DNA of 64,000 nt from Strongylocentrotus purpuratus (lineage: Eukaryota; Echinodermata; Echinoidea; Camarodonta; Strongylocentrotidae). The stretch is taken from positions 27,045,856 to 27,109,855 of the forward strand of contig NW_022145599.1 in assembly GCF_000002235.5 (NCBI RefSeq), written 5' to 3'. The notes beneath the pieces were generated by a model. The model was given only the letters and a program-made list of their open reading frames with translations. It did not search any database and was not told the origin of the DNA. Below, in pieces: positions 53,907 through 64,000 of the stretch (within the stretch, counting starts at the first letter, position 1; each line of letters opens with the position of its first letter). The position numbers and the translations under genes were made by a program.

Positions 53907-56882
53907 GGGGGGGGGGGAGGAGATGGAGTTCCAAACTATAAACAAAATGATCATGTTTTACATAAAAGAAAAATTACATTTTAAAGAAACATGTGATGAC
54001 TATTATAGGTATAATCACAATGCATAAGATACCGGTAATCAGTATCTCTTCCTGACTTGTTCCCTAAAATTACTTTACCAATCAAATCAAATATACCGAT
54101 ACGATTAAATTTGACTTGGTCTGACTTGTATATGTTAGTCATGAGTGATTTAAAAGAAAACTTTAGTGGGGGCACTCTATACAATATTCGGTCGTTTTGG
54201 TAAATGTACCCTGCATACATCTTCCTTTATCAGCAACATCATCATCTATCCATTATCACTCATCCATCATCATCCATCATTATCATGACATATTTATCAA
54301 CATTTGTAAAAACAATTACTTTGGAGTTTGCTTCTAATGTTAATCAATCTAAGCAGTTTCGTTTACCGGTATTGTATTTGGGTAATAACATTTCATCACA
54401 AAAATTTTCTTACCGTACTTCTCCCCCTAAAAGGTATGATTAAACACCATGCAAACATTCCTTCAAAAGAAAATAATGTCATAAAAAAAGAAAAAGAAAG
54501 CAAAGTGCCAGAGGTTCTTTCTTAAACTCCCAGGCCAAAATAGCCGCTAGATACTACATGTATCTATTTTGTGTCCTGCATACTGATACATAACACGTGC
54601 ATTGTTTGCGGAGTTAGAAGGATGCAAAGTCTCTTTAACATTTTACATCTGTAGAGATAGAGTTAAATGCCTTCTAGCCTTCAACAAATGAAAACAAAAA
54701 TAACAATGGGCTTGCAATTATGAAAATTGAAATATACACGTACATGTATCTACATGTACGTACATGTACTGGTATGTACACAAGTTTCAACCTTCAAAAT
54801 GCATTAGGATTGTTGTTATACTTTTGTTCGTACATGATTGGAAAATTTCTTGACTCGTAGCTGATGATGGATTGCTGTGGATAATGGATCCAAGTGTGTA
54901 TTGGGAAACAATTTGTTCTCTCATGAAGGAAAAGAAATTTATGACAGAAATATTTATGAGTCCAGCTAGGGATTATGGTAAGACACGCCAGGAGGTATAT
55001 TATAATGAAGAATATCTTGACCAGCAGCATTTACTGAGCAGATAGAATTACATCGTCTGTTGAGAGCCAGAAGGGTGTTAAGTGTGTATCAATAGATTCT
55101 CATCTGCCAAGTTGATGTTAAATTACAAATTACAAAACTACAAATGGAGTAGGAGTTCATACAGGGCTTGACACCATCTGATTATTGTGGTTGCCCTGTT
55201 TGTTTATCTTCTGTCTGTATTTCTTTTCTCCTTTTTAGCTTACAAGTAATAAATCATTTGGAAAGGAAAGTAAAGGAAAATTTAATTCTATCTCACATAT
55301 ATTTGACAAACTAAATTTTTAGGTCGCCTGAGAGAGTTAACCCATGAGACTACAATTTTGGTCTGGTGAACCATCAAAAGGTTTTTACCGGTCTCACTTG
55401 CGATCGGTCTCGTTTGCCTTCTGATAATTTTTCAGAAAGTCACTCACCAATCATTGTTGTGTTATGGGCTAGTCTTCTCTTGGGCTACAAAGCCTGTTGT
55501 ACATGAGTGTAATGTGGTGTTCCAGCAACATTTTGTGATTTTGTTTACTTATTCCTGGTCCAAAGTCCACATATTACCATAACATCTGTGGTCCTTTTAC
55601 TCCGTTGGTACTAATATACTATGGGCTCAGGCCTACATGTACATGTACAAATGTACATACTAAAGAATTGGCCAAAATGGCTGGGCGTTTGATTTTCTTT
55701 AAGAGATGTACATGTAATTGATTTATTGATATTTCATAAAATTCTATTTAAATTCAAAGAGATTGTTTCTCAAGGTGTATGTATATTATTGGAAAGATTA
55801 TATTTTATCCTTTTGATAGTGTACTCATTCACCCAAACTGTGTAATTTTTTAATAAATAGGTATGGAAAGAGCATGCAAAGGGAAAACACAGAGTTAACA
55901 AATTTTGGTAGAATACTTTCAATGCTTCTGACCTTATTTTCAATGCTTATTTTCAATGATATTAGTGGTGTGTCGGGATTCGAACCCTCGACCTTCGCAT
56001 CTCCGTCAAGCGCCTTAAACCACTCGACCACAACACTCCCACTAGTACGCACCCCTTTAATCATTCTACATGTTGCAATAATAGTTGCCACATGTTGCCC
56101 CAAAATTATCAATGGTTACAGTTTACTTGGGCAGCAAAAACTCAGCAATGATAGGGTGTGCAGAGATTTATGTTTTTGTGCAGTTTCTATTTTAAATAAG
56201 ATTGGCTAATTAATGCAAATGCTGCTGTAATCTCATATCTTCTGGAAAACTGTTTTATGGAAGAGGAGCACTTTGTAATTAAAACGTGAGCACTGAGCTG
56301 CTGGCTTCGAAGCTTAACTAAACACTCCCTCATCTCTCGACTGCTTTGGATCACTTAGCACCAGACATGTATTCCAGCTATGCTAGTCTACAATTTCAAA
56401 CTAACAAGTACATACAAAGGTCCTTTAAATAATATAATACCGGGGGTAGTTATATTTGAAAATTATGTTTTTGAAGTGACAAACACAATTTGTGTGTGTT
56501 TATTAATCATCCCTTGATTACATAAGGAAATACACATGTACAATTGTACATGTATGCATGAGCTCACACACTGTAAGCACTTATTGATCAGTAAATATGG
56601 TTATCAGCTTCTGGGCAGTTCACATGAGCAGTAACAGAATATTTGTTGTTTACTTTATCATGATGCGGACTAGTGTTATGTTTTGACTGATTAACAGAAC
56701 TATTTGCAAGGTTATATGATATGCTCACCAGCTACATTATACTAATAGGACAATTTGAGAAATACATATTTTGTGCTTGCAAAAAGGCTTAAACAGCAAA
56801 AGAGTAAGCCTATCAGTAGCATAATTACCCAGAGAATTTGGTGTTTTGTAGGGTTTTACTTACAGCCCCTGCCCCCCCCCCT

Positions 56883-56913
<31 letters not shown>

Positions 56914-58441
56914 AAAAAATGCCTATAAAAAAATATTTGAAAAATAATAAAGACAAAAATAAAATAAATGGAATGAATGAAGTAATGATAGTGAATAATA
57001 TTTTTATGACCGAGGAAGCCAATATATTCCACATATTTTAAAATAAGAAAGAATGATGCTCTGCAATAATTAAGGTAAAAGGCTTATTTAGCAATCTTGT
57101 GGCTGTAAGTACAATGTACAATGTACTTGTACTGTAAGTACAATGTACATGTGAAACAAAATATGGATTATTTAATTGTTATTCAGTTATTGATACTTCC
57201 TGCTGATAGCTAATTAGCTACATGTATCAATATACACTCATAATGGTCTTTGATTGTAGACTAGAGTCTTTAATAACTGCAGTCACATTCTCACAATAAC
57301 CAGGAACAGTGTGTGGTTGTATAACGATCTACATGCAATGGAGACTCTAATTAATTGTTATCTTTAAATACATTGTCGTATTCATTTAGAGTAATTGCTT
57401 TAATTTGTTAGGTGACAGATTTCAATGCACATTGTAGTAGCAAGCCAATGGAAGTGTGACTTTTATTTAAGACTTGTAAGTTGTATACAAGAAGGAAACA
57501 GCTATGATATTTGTGCACAAAATACAGATTGTAATTAAAAAAAGGTTATTGAATGTGGAAACAGTAAATCATCTTAAAACATGCTTTTGTTTCAATCTTG
57601 AATTATCACATTTTGAAATAACACATACACTGTACATGATTCTCAAAAATACAGTTTTTGTACACTTCTCCTTGATTGCTTGTATTTGCTACAAGCTACA
57701 TGTACATGCCATAGAGTTTAGGCCTACTAGAAATGAATATATTTTTTGGGTATAATTATGTGGCTTGAGTTTCTATCATTTGGTCATGCATGTTTCAATC
57801 AGCTGAACCGTCCTTCTTTTTTGTAAATTGTTGTAGTTGTTTACAATTCATGAAGACGAGATATGCATACAGTGTATGCTTCAAATATAGATGTCGAATG
57901 GAATATTATGGGGGGAAAAATCCAATATTTCATTCAAATTAAGCAATTGAATGATGTTTGATGTACCTTTAAATAATCATATTGCATTTTATTTTGCAGG
58001 ATTCCAACATCTTGTCAGCAACATTTCCCGGGTCAACTCAAGTGGCCTATATTCTGAGCCTCGGAGTGGTGGAAGGATACAGACGGAAAGGCATAGGTGA
58101 GTTTTTAGGATTAAAAATAGATTAAAACTATTCCATGTTTTAAAAAATAATATAATACTTAACAGATTCAGTACTTATAAGTTTGGTGAGCATCTGGAAA
58201 TTATGTTAACCCTTTTAACTTAACCGCCCCTCCTTTTACGCACTTAAACGCCTGAAACCGCCTGTCCGTTTTCAATGCGCTATAGTATCTGTCCTAGGGT
58301 CTACCGTGATAATGTTATACATGCGTAATCCTTACAATGTCAACAGTAGGATTCTGCTTAGAAAAATAGCGCATGTTTCGTATTGTTCAGAACAATGTCA
58401 AAGTGAGAGCTATATTGCAACATCTTCCAGTGAATAATATG

Positions 58442-58474
<33 letters not shown>

Positions 58475-60094
58475 ATGAAGACAGAGGGAGACGTAAATGG
58501 GAGAGAGGGGGAGTGGCAAGAAACCTTAGTAGTGGAATAGCGAAATAAAGAAGAAGGGGTTAAAAGGAATGTTTAAGAAAAAGTTTTGAATGAATAATGG
58601 TTTCATTTGAAAAATATTTTGAGTGAAGTGGGCAAAGGAGTAATGCAGTAATGGAGAAACACACATAAAAATACTAATAGATGGAGATTAAGTTAGAAAC
58701 CATAAAATGAAAAAGTTGACATTTATTGTCAAAGGGAGAATGAAATAAATGCCCACGCAGTCTGCATCATATTGTATGAACTCCCCTAATGATGCACATA
58801 TATCTTGTGATATGAAAATGCAAGATACCGAAAGGGTCATTTTAGCACTCCATGAAGCCTGTGACATAATAAAAATGGAAATGAATGGAAAGTTGGGGTA
58901 ACAAATGAATTGCTATGCAGAGCAACAAAGACCCTCAGGCATACCCAATTATTTGCTTGTCATATGAATATACAGAAATTTGAAGCTCTCTACACAATTC
59001 ATTTTTTTAATGCGAAATGTGTGTAGGGTTATTTTCAGTTTACTGCATGTGCCAACGAGGCTTTAACTTGATAATTATATTTACATTTTGCTTGCCCTGC
59101 TTGGCATTTTGGAAAAACATGAGGTATTGAGTAATCGCTCGGTTGGCAATACCTCCCCAGATTCATGATAACATAATGCTATCCCTGTAGCTATGGTAAC
59201 CGTCATACAAGAGCATGGGTATTTATAGATGAATGGTTACATGTTGGATGCCATAGCCATCCTTCCCCAGCCAAGGCTTCTATAACATCGCATATTCATT
59301 AATGAGGCCATTTTCTCAGTTAACATTTTAGCAAACATCCCTTTAGCAAGGTTTTGATAAAAAGTGGGCCTTGCGTTGCGGTACACCTAGATACTATATA
59401 ATTTAAGTGCTGTACATGAAAAAGTGTAAATTAATGTAATTCTAGAATGGATGTGGATGACATGTTGCCTTACAATTTCATTTGAAAGCAGTTAATAATC
59501 AAATAAATTTGTCAAGGTTGAATTTGATGATAAGTGCATACTGTGCATCTTTTCATGTTCCCATCCGATGTGAGCTTTGCTAAAACATTTAAATGCGCTG
59601 GCTGTAGTTTTCGATCCACTCAATGTGTTTTCAGCCTTTAAAATATGTATTGTTTTCAGCCAGTCACCCATTTTCTTCTCCTAGGTCAAAAGAGCAAATA
59701 CAAATTAAATGGGTTACAAGTCAAGGAAGCCAGGCTGGACACGTTTGAATAATACAGAGGGTATAACTTGACTATCTTATAAGTTCCTTTTTTTTGTGTA
59801 CGGTACTATACAGTACAATACTGCATTTCCTTATATCATACACTTCCATGAAAGTAAGTAGTGAGCCTCATCTTAGACTTGTATCGCTTTCAGCCAGGCA
59901 CCCATTTTTCCTCACCTGGGTCAAGAGAGTCAATACAAATTAAATGGGTTGTTCAAGCCAGGGGAGCCAGACTGGATACGTTAGAATAAGACAGAGGGGG
60001 ATACCGTAAATCTCCGTGTATAAGGCGCACTTTTTTGCCGCCGAAAAAAATTGAAAGTCGGGGGTGCGCCTTATACACAGGTACAGAAAAAAAA

Positions 60095-60138
<44 letters not shown>

Positions 60139-60544
60139 TTTCGATTTATGGCGCTATGCCTGGCAATGTCTCCCAGCTCAGTAATCAGTGTGTTGACTCA
60201 CCACTCGGAAACTACAACAACACTCAAATTTGTCTATCATCTTTGTTTGAAAGAAATCTTTCTAATAGATTTTAATATGTAGTTTATAATAATAATTCCT
60301 CAAATATTTTTTTGTATAGCAAATGGTGTTCCACAAGGTGCACCATTGGTACCATATGTACTCTTTTGTTTTTAATTTACATTAATGATCTTACACACTC
60401 TTCTAAAAACGACATTGTTACTATTATTTGTGACAAGTTCACAAGCACAAATCAGCGCCTTCAACTGCACCTCGATGTAAAATGAAGGTCCTTCCCCGCG
60501 TGGGTTTTCGGCAACAAAACAACAACAAACAAAAAAAAAAAAAC

Positions 60545-60619
<75 letters not shown>

Positions 60620-63600
60620 CCCCCCCCAAAATAGGGGTGCGCCTTATACACAGGTGCGCCTTATACACGAAGATTTACGGTAACTTGACTTTCTAATATA
60701 TTTTAGTGTATGATACTCTATGCATTTCCTTTTTTATATCATACACTTCCATGAGAGTATAGTAGTGAGGCTCATCTATAGGCATCTAAGGACTGGGCTT
60801 GAATTCAAGCATTTATATTAATGATTGATTATCATGATTGAAAGATAATTGGATTGAACTACTGCAGTACCCATACATGATCTCCGTTGAGGGTTGGGGA
60901 TGGAATAAACGACGGCCTGATGACGGCAATCGTACATAATTTTATAACCAAATAGGATCTGGGTCAGAGTGGTTTATTCTGACTTCACAATGTAATCAGC
61001 ATCATAAATTGACAGTGTAAATGTTGCTGAAGCACACAGATGAAAAATTGAGAAGGGTCAAGGGTCACTTCTGAGTCAACTACAATGCACAATTGCACAT
61101 GTGTACAGACAATGTGAAGGAATAGTATAGTAATAATAACTGCGTTGAGAGACATACGGCTAGTTGTTTTTATACGCTCAGGGGGGGGGGGGGGAGGGGT
61201 TACAATCGTGCTATTGCCCGAGGCCTGCCGTGGGCAATAGCACGATTGTAACCTCCCCAAGAGCGTATAAAAACAACTGTGTCTCGAAAATTAAAGCAGT
61301 CATGACTACTTTTATAAACTGAAAAAAGAGTCAACTAATATGACACCACCTTGGCTTTACTCTAGTTTATCTGCACGGTTGATTTTTTATGAGTGTATCT
61401 TTGATAGTTAGACTAGTCTAGATCTAGCCTCTAGGAATCTATGTAGCATTTTCCCCAAGGCCTAATTCCTCACAAATTTTGAAGTTGTTGAGTGTCATAC
61501 CATCAATAAATACCTAGAATCTATGCCGGATTTAGTAGTACGATCAACATCGCCGGTTGTCTTATTAAAAAATCTAAATATTAAGCGACCAATTCGCACA
61601 CACAGTGTATAGTATCCGCGCTCGCTCAAACCAGATTTTAACACCTGAACCAATGGGTATTTCAGCAAGATTGAACTATTTTGCCGGGATTTTACTGATT
61701 TACTCTAGAACTATTACATAGTTTTGGCATTTTTTGTTTATTTACGGGAATGGCTAAAATTATGACTGCAATTTCGACCAATCAGATGGCTGGATTTCTT
61801 AAGTGAGGTATATAATAGATTTTAATCAAGTTGGAGAGGGCTCCAGATGACATATTTTAAGGTGTTTAGTAAGAAATAATCTTGGAAATTTGAAATGACA
61901 AACTTCAGTTTCTCTGAGGTGTTTTTCCTGCATTACTGGTTCAGATAGGTGATACAAGTATAATGTCTTATCAATTTTAATAGTTGATTGATTATATTGT
62001 TATAACAATTCATTGATAATTGGTGACAGCAATCTGTCATAGAAATGAACACTTTAGCAGCTACATGTATCAATATTTGAGTTGTATTTACACTTTTGTG
62101 ATAACCCATTTTGTCTTATCAGATTATTAGCATTTAGTGTTCTTATTTATAATACCACATAACTGCCAAACCTTCCTATTTGGGAAGAATGATTCCTATT
62201 TTTGTTGGCCTTCAAACTAATGTTATGAACCCTGGATACCTCTCTCCTGAAAAACAAAAATTGTGATAAAAAGTATATACTGTAAAATGGACTGTATTTC
62301 TAATTTTGTCTTGAAAGACTCTGACTTTGCTTTTCATAGGTTGGCAGGTATAATATGCATACATCTAAACTTTTCAGTGATTTCTTATCTAAAATGGAAT
62401 TGTGCAGAATTGAATTTTAACTTTTATTTTTTCATTCCATGACTCTTAAACACTAGGTACATGTAGGGTCTTTCAGAAGAAGATAAACTGTGCAAATTAC
62501 CCTGTAAGACGTTTGTTTCAAGCAGAAATATGCCCATCACCAAAGCCAATATGATTTCTTGTTAAACAGGATAATTACCCAAACTTAGGTACATGTACCT
62601 TACAGATTTTTGATCAATGTACTCTTCTGTGATTTCCCTCTGTAGCCTCTGCACTCCTGGATAACTTCCTGACATCGTTGACCGCGGGACTCCGGCCCAT
62701 TGCCAAAGCCGTCTACCTCCACGTCCTGGCCACCAATACAGGAGCCATCAGGTTCTACGAGAAGCACAAGTTCCAGCGTCATGAGTTCCTTCCTTACTAC
62801 TACTCCATCCATGGCCAAGCGAAGGATGGACTCTCCTACGTGCTCTACATCAATGGCGGGCAACCTCCTTGGACGCTCATATATCCTTTACTCATCAGTC
62901 AGTCAGTTATGAGATTGTTTTTCCTGGGATGCATTAAAAAAATAAAGAAAAAGGAAATTTATAATTTATTCCTCCAGTGTATAGCTTTTATACTTTCATC
63001 ACAAAAGCTTACCAGTACTAATTGGCCAGGAATCTTAGTTCAGTGGGGAACTAGTATGCACTGGAAGTGAGTTGTACAAAAGGGCTTCAGAAAACTACTC
63101 GGTCTAGACATTTGGTGACATAATGAGATAGCCAGGAAAAGTTTTGAAAGGCATGGGAATAGGACCACTGCAAGGCAGGGCCAGATCTTGTGTGGTCTTA
63201 CATTCTTTTAAAAACAGGTACAGATTGCTTACCCTTTACAAATATAAATAGTACCGAGGAAAAATAATATTGTATTGGCAACAAGTAGACTCACATGTAT
63301 TGATTTTTTTAAAGTTTGTGAATTCAATATAAAGGGATGGCTGCTGTCATCCAAAATTATTTTAATATCTTCTCGATAGCTTTTAGATATAAGGAGAGAG
63401 AAGCTCTCAATAATTTGAATATTACATGAAAGCTTCTGAAAACATTCTATTACCTTTTCCTTGACGGTCCAGCTTACAGATTATATGAAGCATGTCAGTT
63501 CTTACATCTCACGCATCCAACCGTGCAATCTGCCCCACGCCATGGCCCGTCACACGCGCAACTTCTTCTCCGCCCGACGCAGCTGGGTCCACATGCCCCA

Positions 63601-64000
63601 CCTGCCTAACATGCCTAGCATGCCCAACATGCCCAACATCAACATGCCCAATATCACTATGCCAAACATTCTCTCCCGCATGAGAGGTCAAGGGTCATCG
63701 TCGACGGGTCCGTCAGGGTCATCGTCGGCCGGTCCGTCAGGGTCATCGTCGTCATCATCAGGGGTAGGAGACTGCTCAGACTCATCATTGTCCACTTCGT
63801 CCGTGGAAGCGGTGGCAGCAGTCGAAGAGGGAGCGGGGGCTTCGTCGTCTGGCGATGCTGCCTCATCTCCGGTTCCAGAGGTGGTCACTATTCCCATGCC
63901 GACTAGCGAGGGCGCCGAGCCCTCAAGCTCGAGTCGACGCAGCTGGTTGCCCAACAAGCTGCCCAACCGGTTGCCCAACCTGAACCGATCGATGCCTAGT
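43463..64000 (+). CDS. NAA60: N-alpha-acetyltransferase 60 (NatF), five coding exons seen, 3' end beyond window
   Basis: Coding exons: 43463-43800, 44233-44362, 58000-58096, 62646-62880 and 63478 to beyond 64000; phases agree and 441 codons are visible. An in-frame TAG at 43457 fixes the ATG. The enzyme acetylates N-termini of transmembrane proteins at the Golgi in known animals. The GNAT domain spans about residues 90-262: LRFLCPEDVEAVKQLC, DWFPVEYPDFWY, VAYILSLGVV with the counterpart of catalytic Tyr97 at Tyr173, the acetyl-CoA loop RRKGIA (184-189), VYLHVLATN with the counterpart of His138 at His214, and LPYYYSIHG...YINGGQPPWT. An ~85-residue Ser-rich N-terminal extension and a long low-complexity C-terminal tail are not in human NAA60 (242 residues). 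The last intron appears AT-AC. Confidence 0.93.
45711..46082 (+). mobile_element. CCGTAAATC TIR element carrying a LINE reverse transcriptase fragment (3' truncated)
   Basis: It begins TACCGTAAATCTCTGTGTAT, then GGGGTGCGTCTTATACACAG. Its interior shares CGCTATGCCTGGCAATGTCT and the reverse transcriptase palm motif GIPQGSILGPLLF (46005-46045), followed by INDLTHS in another frame. It ends abruptly where the 46083 hairpin element starts, so the right TIR is missing. Confidence 0.6.
46083..46248. mobile_element. 166-bp hairpin MITE with 36-bp TIRs
   Basis: The left arm CCTGTTATGAATAATTGTAT, then TTCAATAGTCAGAATG, pairs with the right arm ending AACAGG at 46248, with two mismatches over 36 bp. 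No coding potential. Confidence 0.65.
47402..47728. mobile_element. GC-rich TIR element (GCTATGGTCACA ends) in AT-rich DNA
   Basis: GCTATGGTCACA at 47402-47413 is exactly inverted at 47717-47728. Inside, AGTAGCCTGCTCGG and CCGAGCAGGCTACT form a second inverted pair, and the interior is rich in CGCCGCCC-type sequence, contrasting with its surroundings. Possible direct repeats TTAAA flank it. Nonautonomous; family unknown. Confidence 0.65.
48140..48178. repeat. Perfect 11-bp inverted repeat
   Basis: CCTGGTAGCAC and GTGCTACCAGG are separated by 17 nt. The stem is too short for a microRNA precursor; possibly the core of a small foldback element. Confidence 0.5.
50232..50993 (+). repeat. Three tandem copies of a ~250-bp unit
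   Basis: Units start at the GATTAAAGATTGCTAGCATC type sequence (about 50232, 50483, 50748). They share GTCATGCAGCAGCATG, AGTGTCAACTACATCCTGAT and CACATGCAGAGCAATTG. Copies 2 and 3 are the closest pair. No coding potential. Confidence 0.75.
51010..51575. mobile_element. 566-bp TIR element, AAGGGATAGTCGAGTTCTGT ends
   Basis: The left end AAGGGATAGTCGAGTTCTGT and right end ACAGAACTCAACTATCCCTT are inverted repeats with one mismatch over 20 bp (21 with the next base). The interior is AT-rich, without a transposase. Nonautonomous. Confidence 0.65.
51702..52258. mobile_element. CAGTCAAACCTG-family MITE, interrupted by a SINE
   Basis: The left end TAGTCGAACCTGTCTATTAA and right end CTAAGACAGGCTTGTCA resemble the element at 39814. 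It repeats GTAGACAGGTGGCCTTT and AGGCAGGTGGCCTTTATAGA on either side of the inserted SINE. Confidence 0.6.
51794..52162 (-). mobile_element. Full-length tRNA-derived SINE with ACGTT target duplication, minus strand
   Basis: On the minus strand: GTGTCGTGGTCGAGTAG (A box), GAGGGTTCGAATCC (B box), the shared body (CCTTTGGCAAGACAT, AATGGCGCCTGGC, GGGAGTGGAAAATGTG), GTAAAGCGCTTAGGCA, and a (ATT)n tail. ACGTT flanks it at 51789-51793 and 52163-52167. It is the best-preserved copy of the family also seen at 35999 and 55968. Confidence 0.8.
55968..56042 (-). mobile_element. SINE head fragment, minus strand
   Basis: It keeps only the tRNA-like part: GTGTTGTGGTCGAGTGG (A box) and GAGGGTTCGAATCC (B box), as in 51794-52162. 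The body is missing. Confidence 0.65.
60004..60680 (+). mobile_element. Complete CCGTAAATC TIR element carrying a LINE reverse transcriptase fragment, TA target site
   Basis: The left end CCGTAAATCTCCGTGTATAA and right end TTATACACGAAGATTTACGG are inverted repeats flanked by TA (60002-60003, 60681-60682). The interior has the same CGCTATGCCTGGCAATGTCT block as 45711 and a plus-strand reverse transcriptase palm remnant: LSNRF, then YVVYNNNSSN, then NGVPQGAP. Two long T-runs (about 60086-60138 and 60547-60629) are present and may be imprecisely assembled. No transposase. Confidence 0.7.
61163..61277. repeat. 115-bp near-perfect palindrome around GGGCAATAGCACGATTGTAA
   Basis: The left arm GTTGTTTTTATACGCTC, a G-run, then GGTTACAATCGTGCTATTGC pair with GCAATAGCACGATTGTAACC, then CCCC and GAGCGTATAAAAACAAC on the right. 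The loop is about 12 nt. The G-run in the left arm has only a short C-run opposite it. Probably a foldback element or cruciform-prone site. Confidence 0.7.
62881..63477 (+). other. U12-type AT-AC intron of NAA60
   Basis: The 597-bp intron begins ATATCCTTTA, matching the minor-spliceosome donor consensus. It has TTTTCCTTGAC at 63455-63465 (branch consensus TTCCTTRAC, branch A at 63464) and ends in AC 13 nt later. Joining 62880 to 63478 restores PPWTLIDYMKHV, which aligns with PPWTILDYIQHL of human NAA60. There is no GT at the required boundary. A GT-AG alternative is possible only with an added non-homologous peptide. Confidence 0.8.
63478..64000 (+). other. NAA60 last visible exon: repetitive C-terminal tail
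   Basis: Residues 267-441, still open at the window edge. After the conserved DYMKHVSSYISRIQPCNLPH, the tail has MP(N/H/S) repeats (HMPHLPNMPSMPNMPN and on to NITMPNILSRM), two GPSGSSS repeats, an acidic/Ser stretch, then LPNKLPNRLPNLNRS. Human NAA60 has short amphipathic helices here for Golgi membrane binding. The frame is kept despite repeat DNA. Antisense open frames over this region are shadows. Confidence 0.8.

Larger units (their letters stand above)
44363..57999 (+). other. NAA60 intron 2 (13.6 kb), transposon-rich, enriched in ACATGTACATGT
   Basis: GT-AG, phase 0. It holds TIR elements at 45711, 46083, 47402, 51010 and 51702, SINEs at 51794 and 55968, a three-copy ~250-bp repeat at 50232-50993, G/C-runs at about 44519-44534, 53431-53443, 53906-53918 and 56871-56903, and purine tracts at about 53318-53470 and 53826-53925. 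From about 45.4 to 57.7 kb the palindromic word TACATGTA and its tandem extensions recur dozens of times. No nested gene was found. Confidence 0.7.
58097..62645 (+). other. NAA60 intron 3 (4.5 kb)
   Basis: Phase 1, GT-AG. It contains a GA tract at about 58444-58470, a two-copy ~233-bp tandem duplication (about 59645-59877 and 59878-60785, the second split by the TIR element at 60004), the 61163-61277 palindrome, and otherwise AT-rich sequence with no recognised gene. Confidence 0.6.

Noticed and set aside
60372-60668. Lysine-rich open frames
   Set aside because: They are the antisense reading of a long T-run inside a transposable element.
62897-62905. GTCAGT donor for the last NAA60 intron (GT-AG alternative)
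   Set aside because: It would be in frame with the CAG at 63477-63479 but inserts a non-homologous peptide and ignores the exact U12 donor and branch signals.
63509-63978. Antisense Asp-rich frames over the NAA60 tail
   Set aside because: Shadows of the Ser/Gly repeat coding sequence on the + strand.

Overview
This is a window of animal (metazoan) nuclear DNA: spliced genes with phase-consistent introns, AT-rich spacers, long homopolymer and microsatellite tracts, and many short transposon relics. The best guess is an echinoderm, most likely a sea urchin. The actin gene has introns at the four positions classically described for sea urchin actin (conventional codons 41/42, 121/122, 204 and 267). 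The repeat landscape (tRNA-derived SINEs, G-tracts, TTAA- and TA-flanked MITEs, LINE tails) fits, but no species can be named from sequence alone.

Three protein-coding genes, all on the + strand, were assembled by hand from splice sites, reading-frame phase and protein family knowledge. (1) A five-exon actin gene, 2659-8689, 376 codons, apparently intact, with an upstream TATA box and a perfect CArG box. (2) A 14-exon RNF216/TRIAD3-type RBR E3 ubiquitin ligase gene, 22131-35771, 1293 codons, with two CUE-like MFP modules, a SUMO-interacting-type motif and a complete RING1-IBR-RING2 block. (3) A NAA60 (NatF) N-terminal acetyltransferase gene starting at 43463 and still open at 64000. It has a 13.6-kb intron and a final intron that looks like a U12-type AT-AC intron.

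Between and inside the genes lie repeats. Region 9.67-13.34 kb is an 89-bp satellite array (about 28 units, with higher-order structure) split by a 1.19-kb Helitron/Helentron-like nonautonomous element that carries its own ~157-bp repeats. Region 15.4-16.8 kb is a degenerate repeat field marked by GCGAGCGAGC. Region 18.15-18.68 kb is a 5'-truncated LINE 3' end. Several TIR elements (13.9, 34.6, 36.8, 37.8, 39.8, 46.1, 47.4, 51.0, 51.7, 60.0 kb), SINE copies (35.7, 36.0, 37.8, 51.8, 56.0 kb) and one probable solo LTR (40.0 kb) fill the introns and the 7.7-kb gap between RNF216 and NAA60.

The genes have separate cellular roles (cytoskeleton, ubiquitin signalling, N-terminal acetylation) and nothing suggests co-regulation. 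The most notable signals are the AT-AC intron of NAA60, repeated tandem duplications that cross exon-intron junctions in actin and RNF216, a SINE tail abutting the last RNF216 acceptor, and two transposon insertions whose empty sites are preserved in neighbouring repeat copies. I did not find a convincing new multi-gene system.
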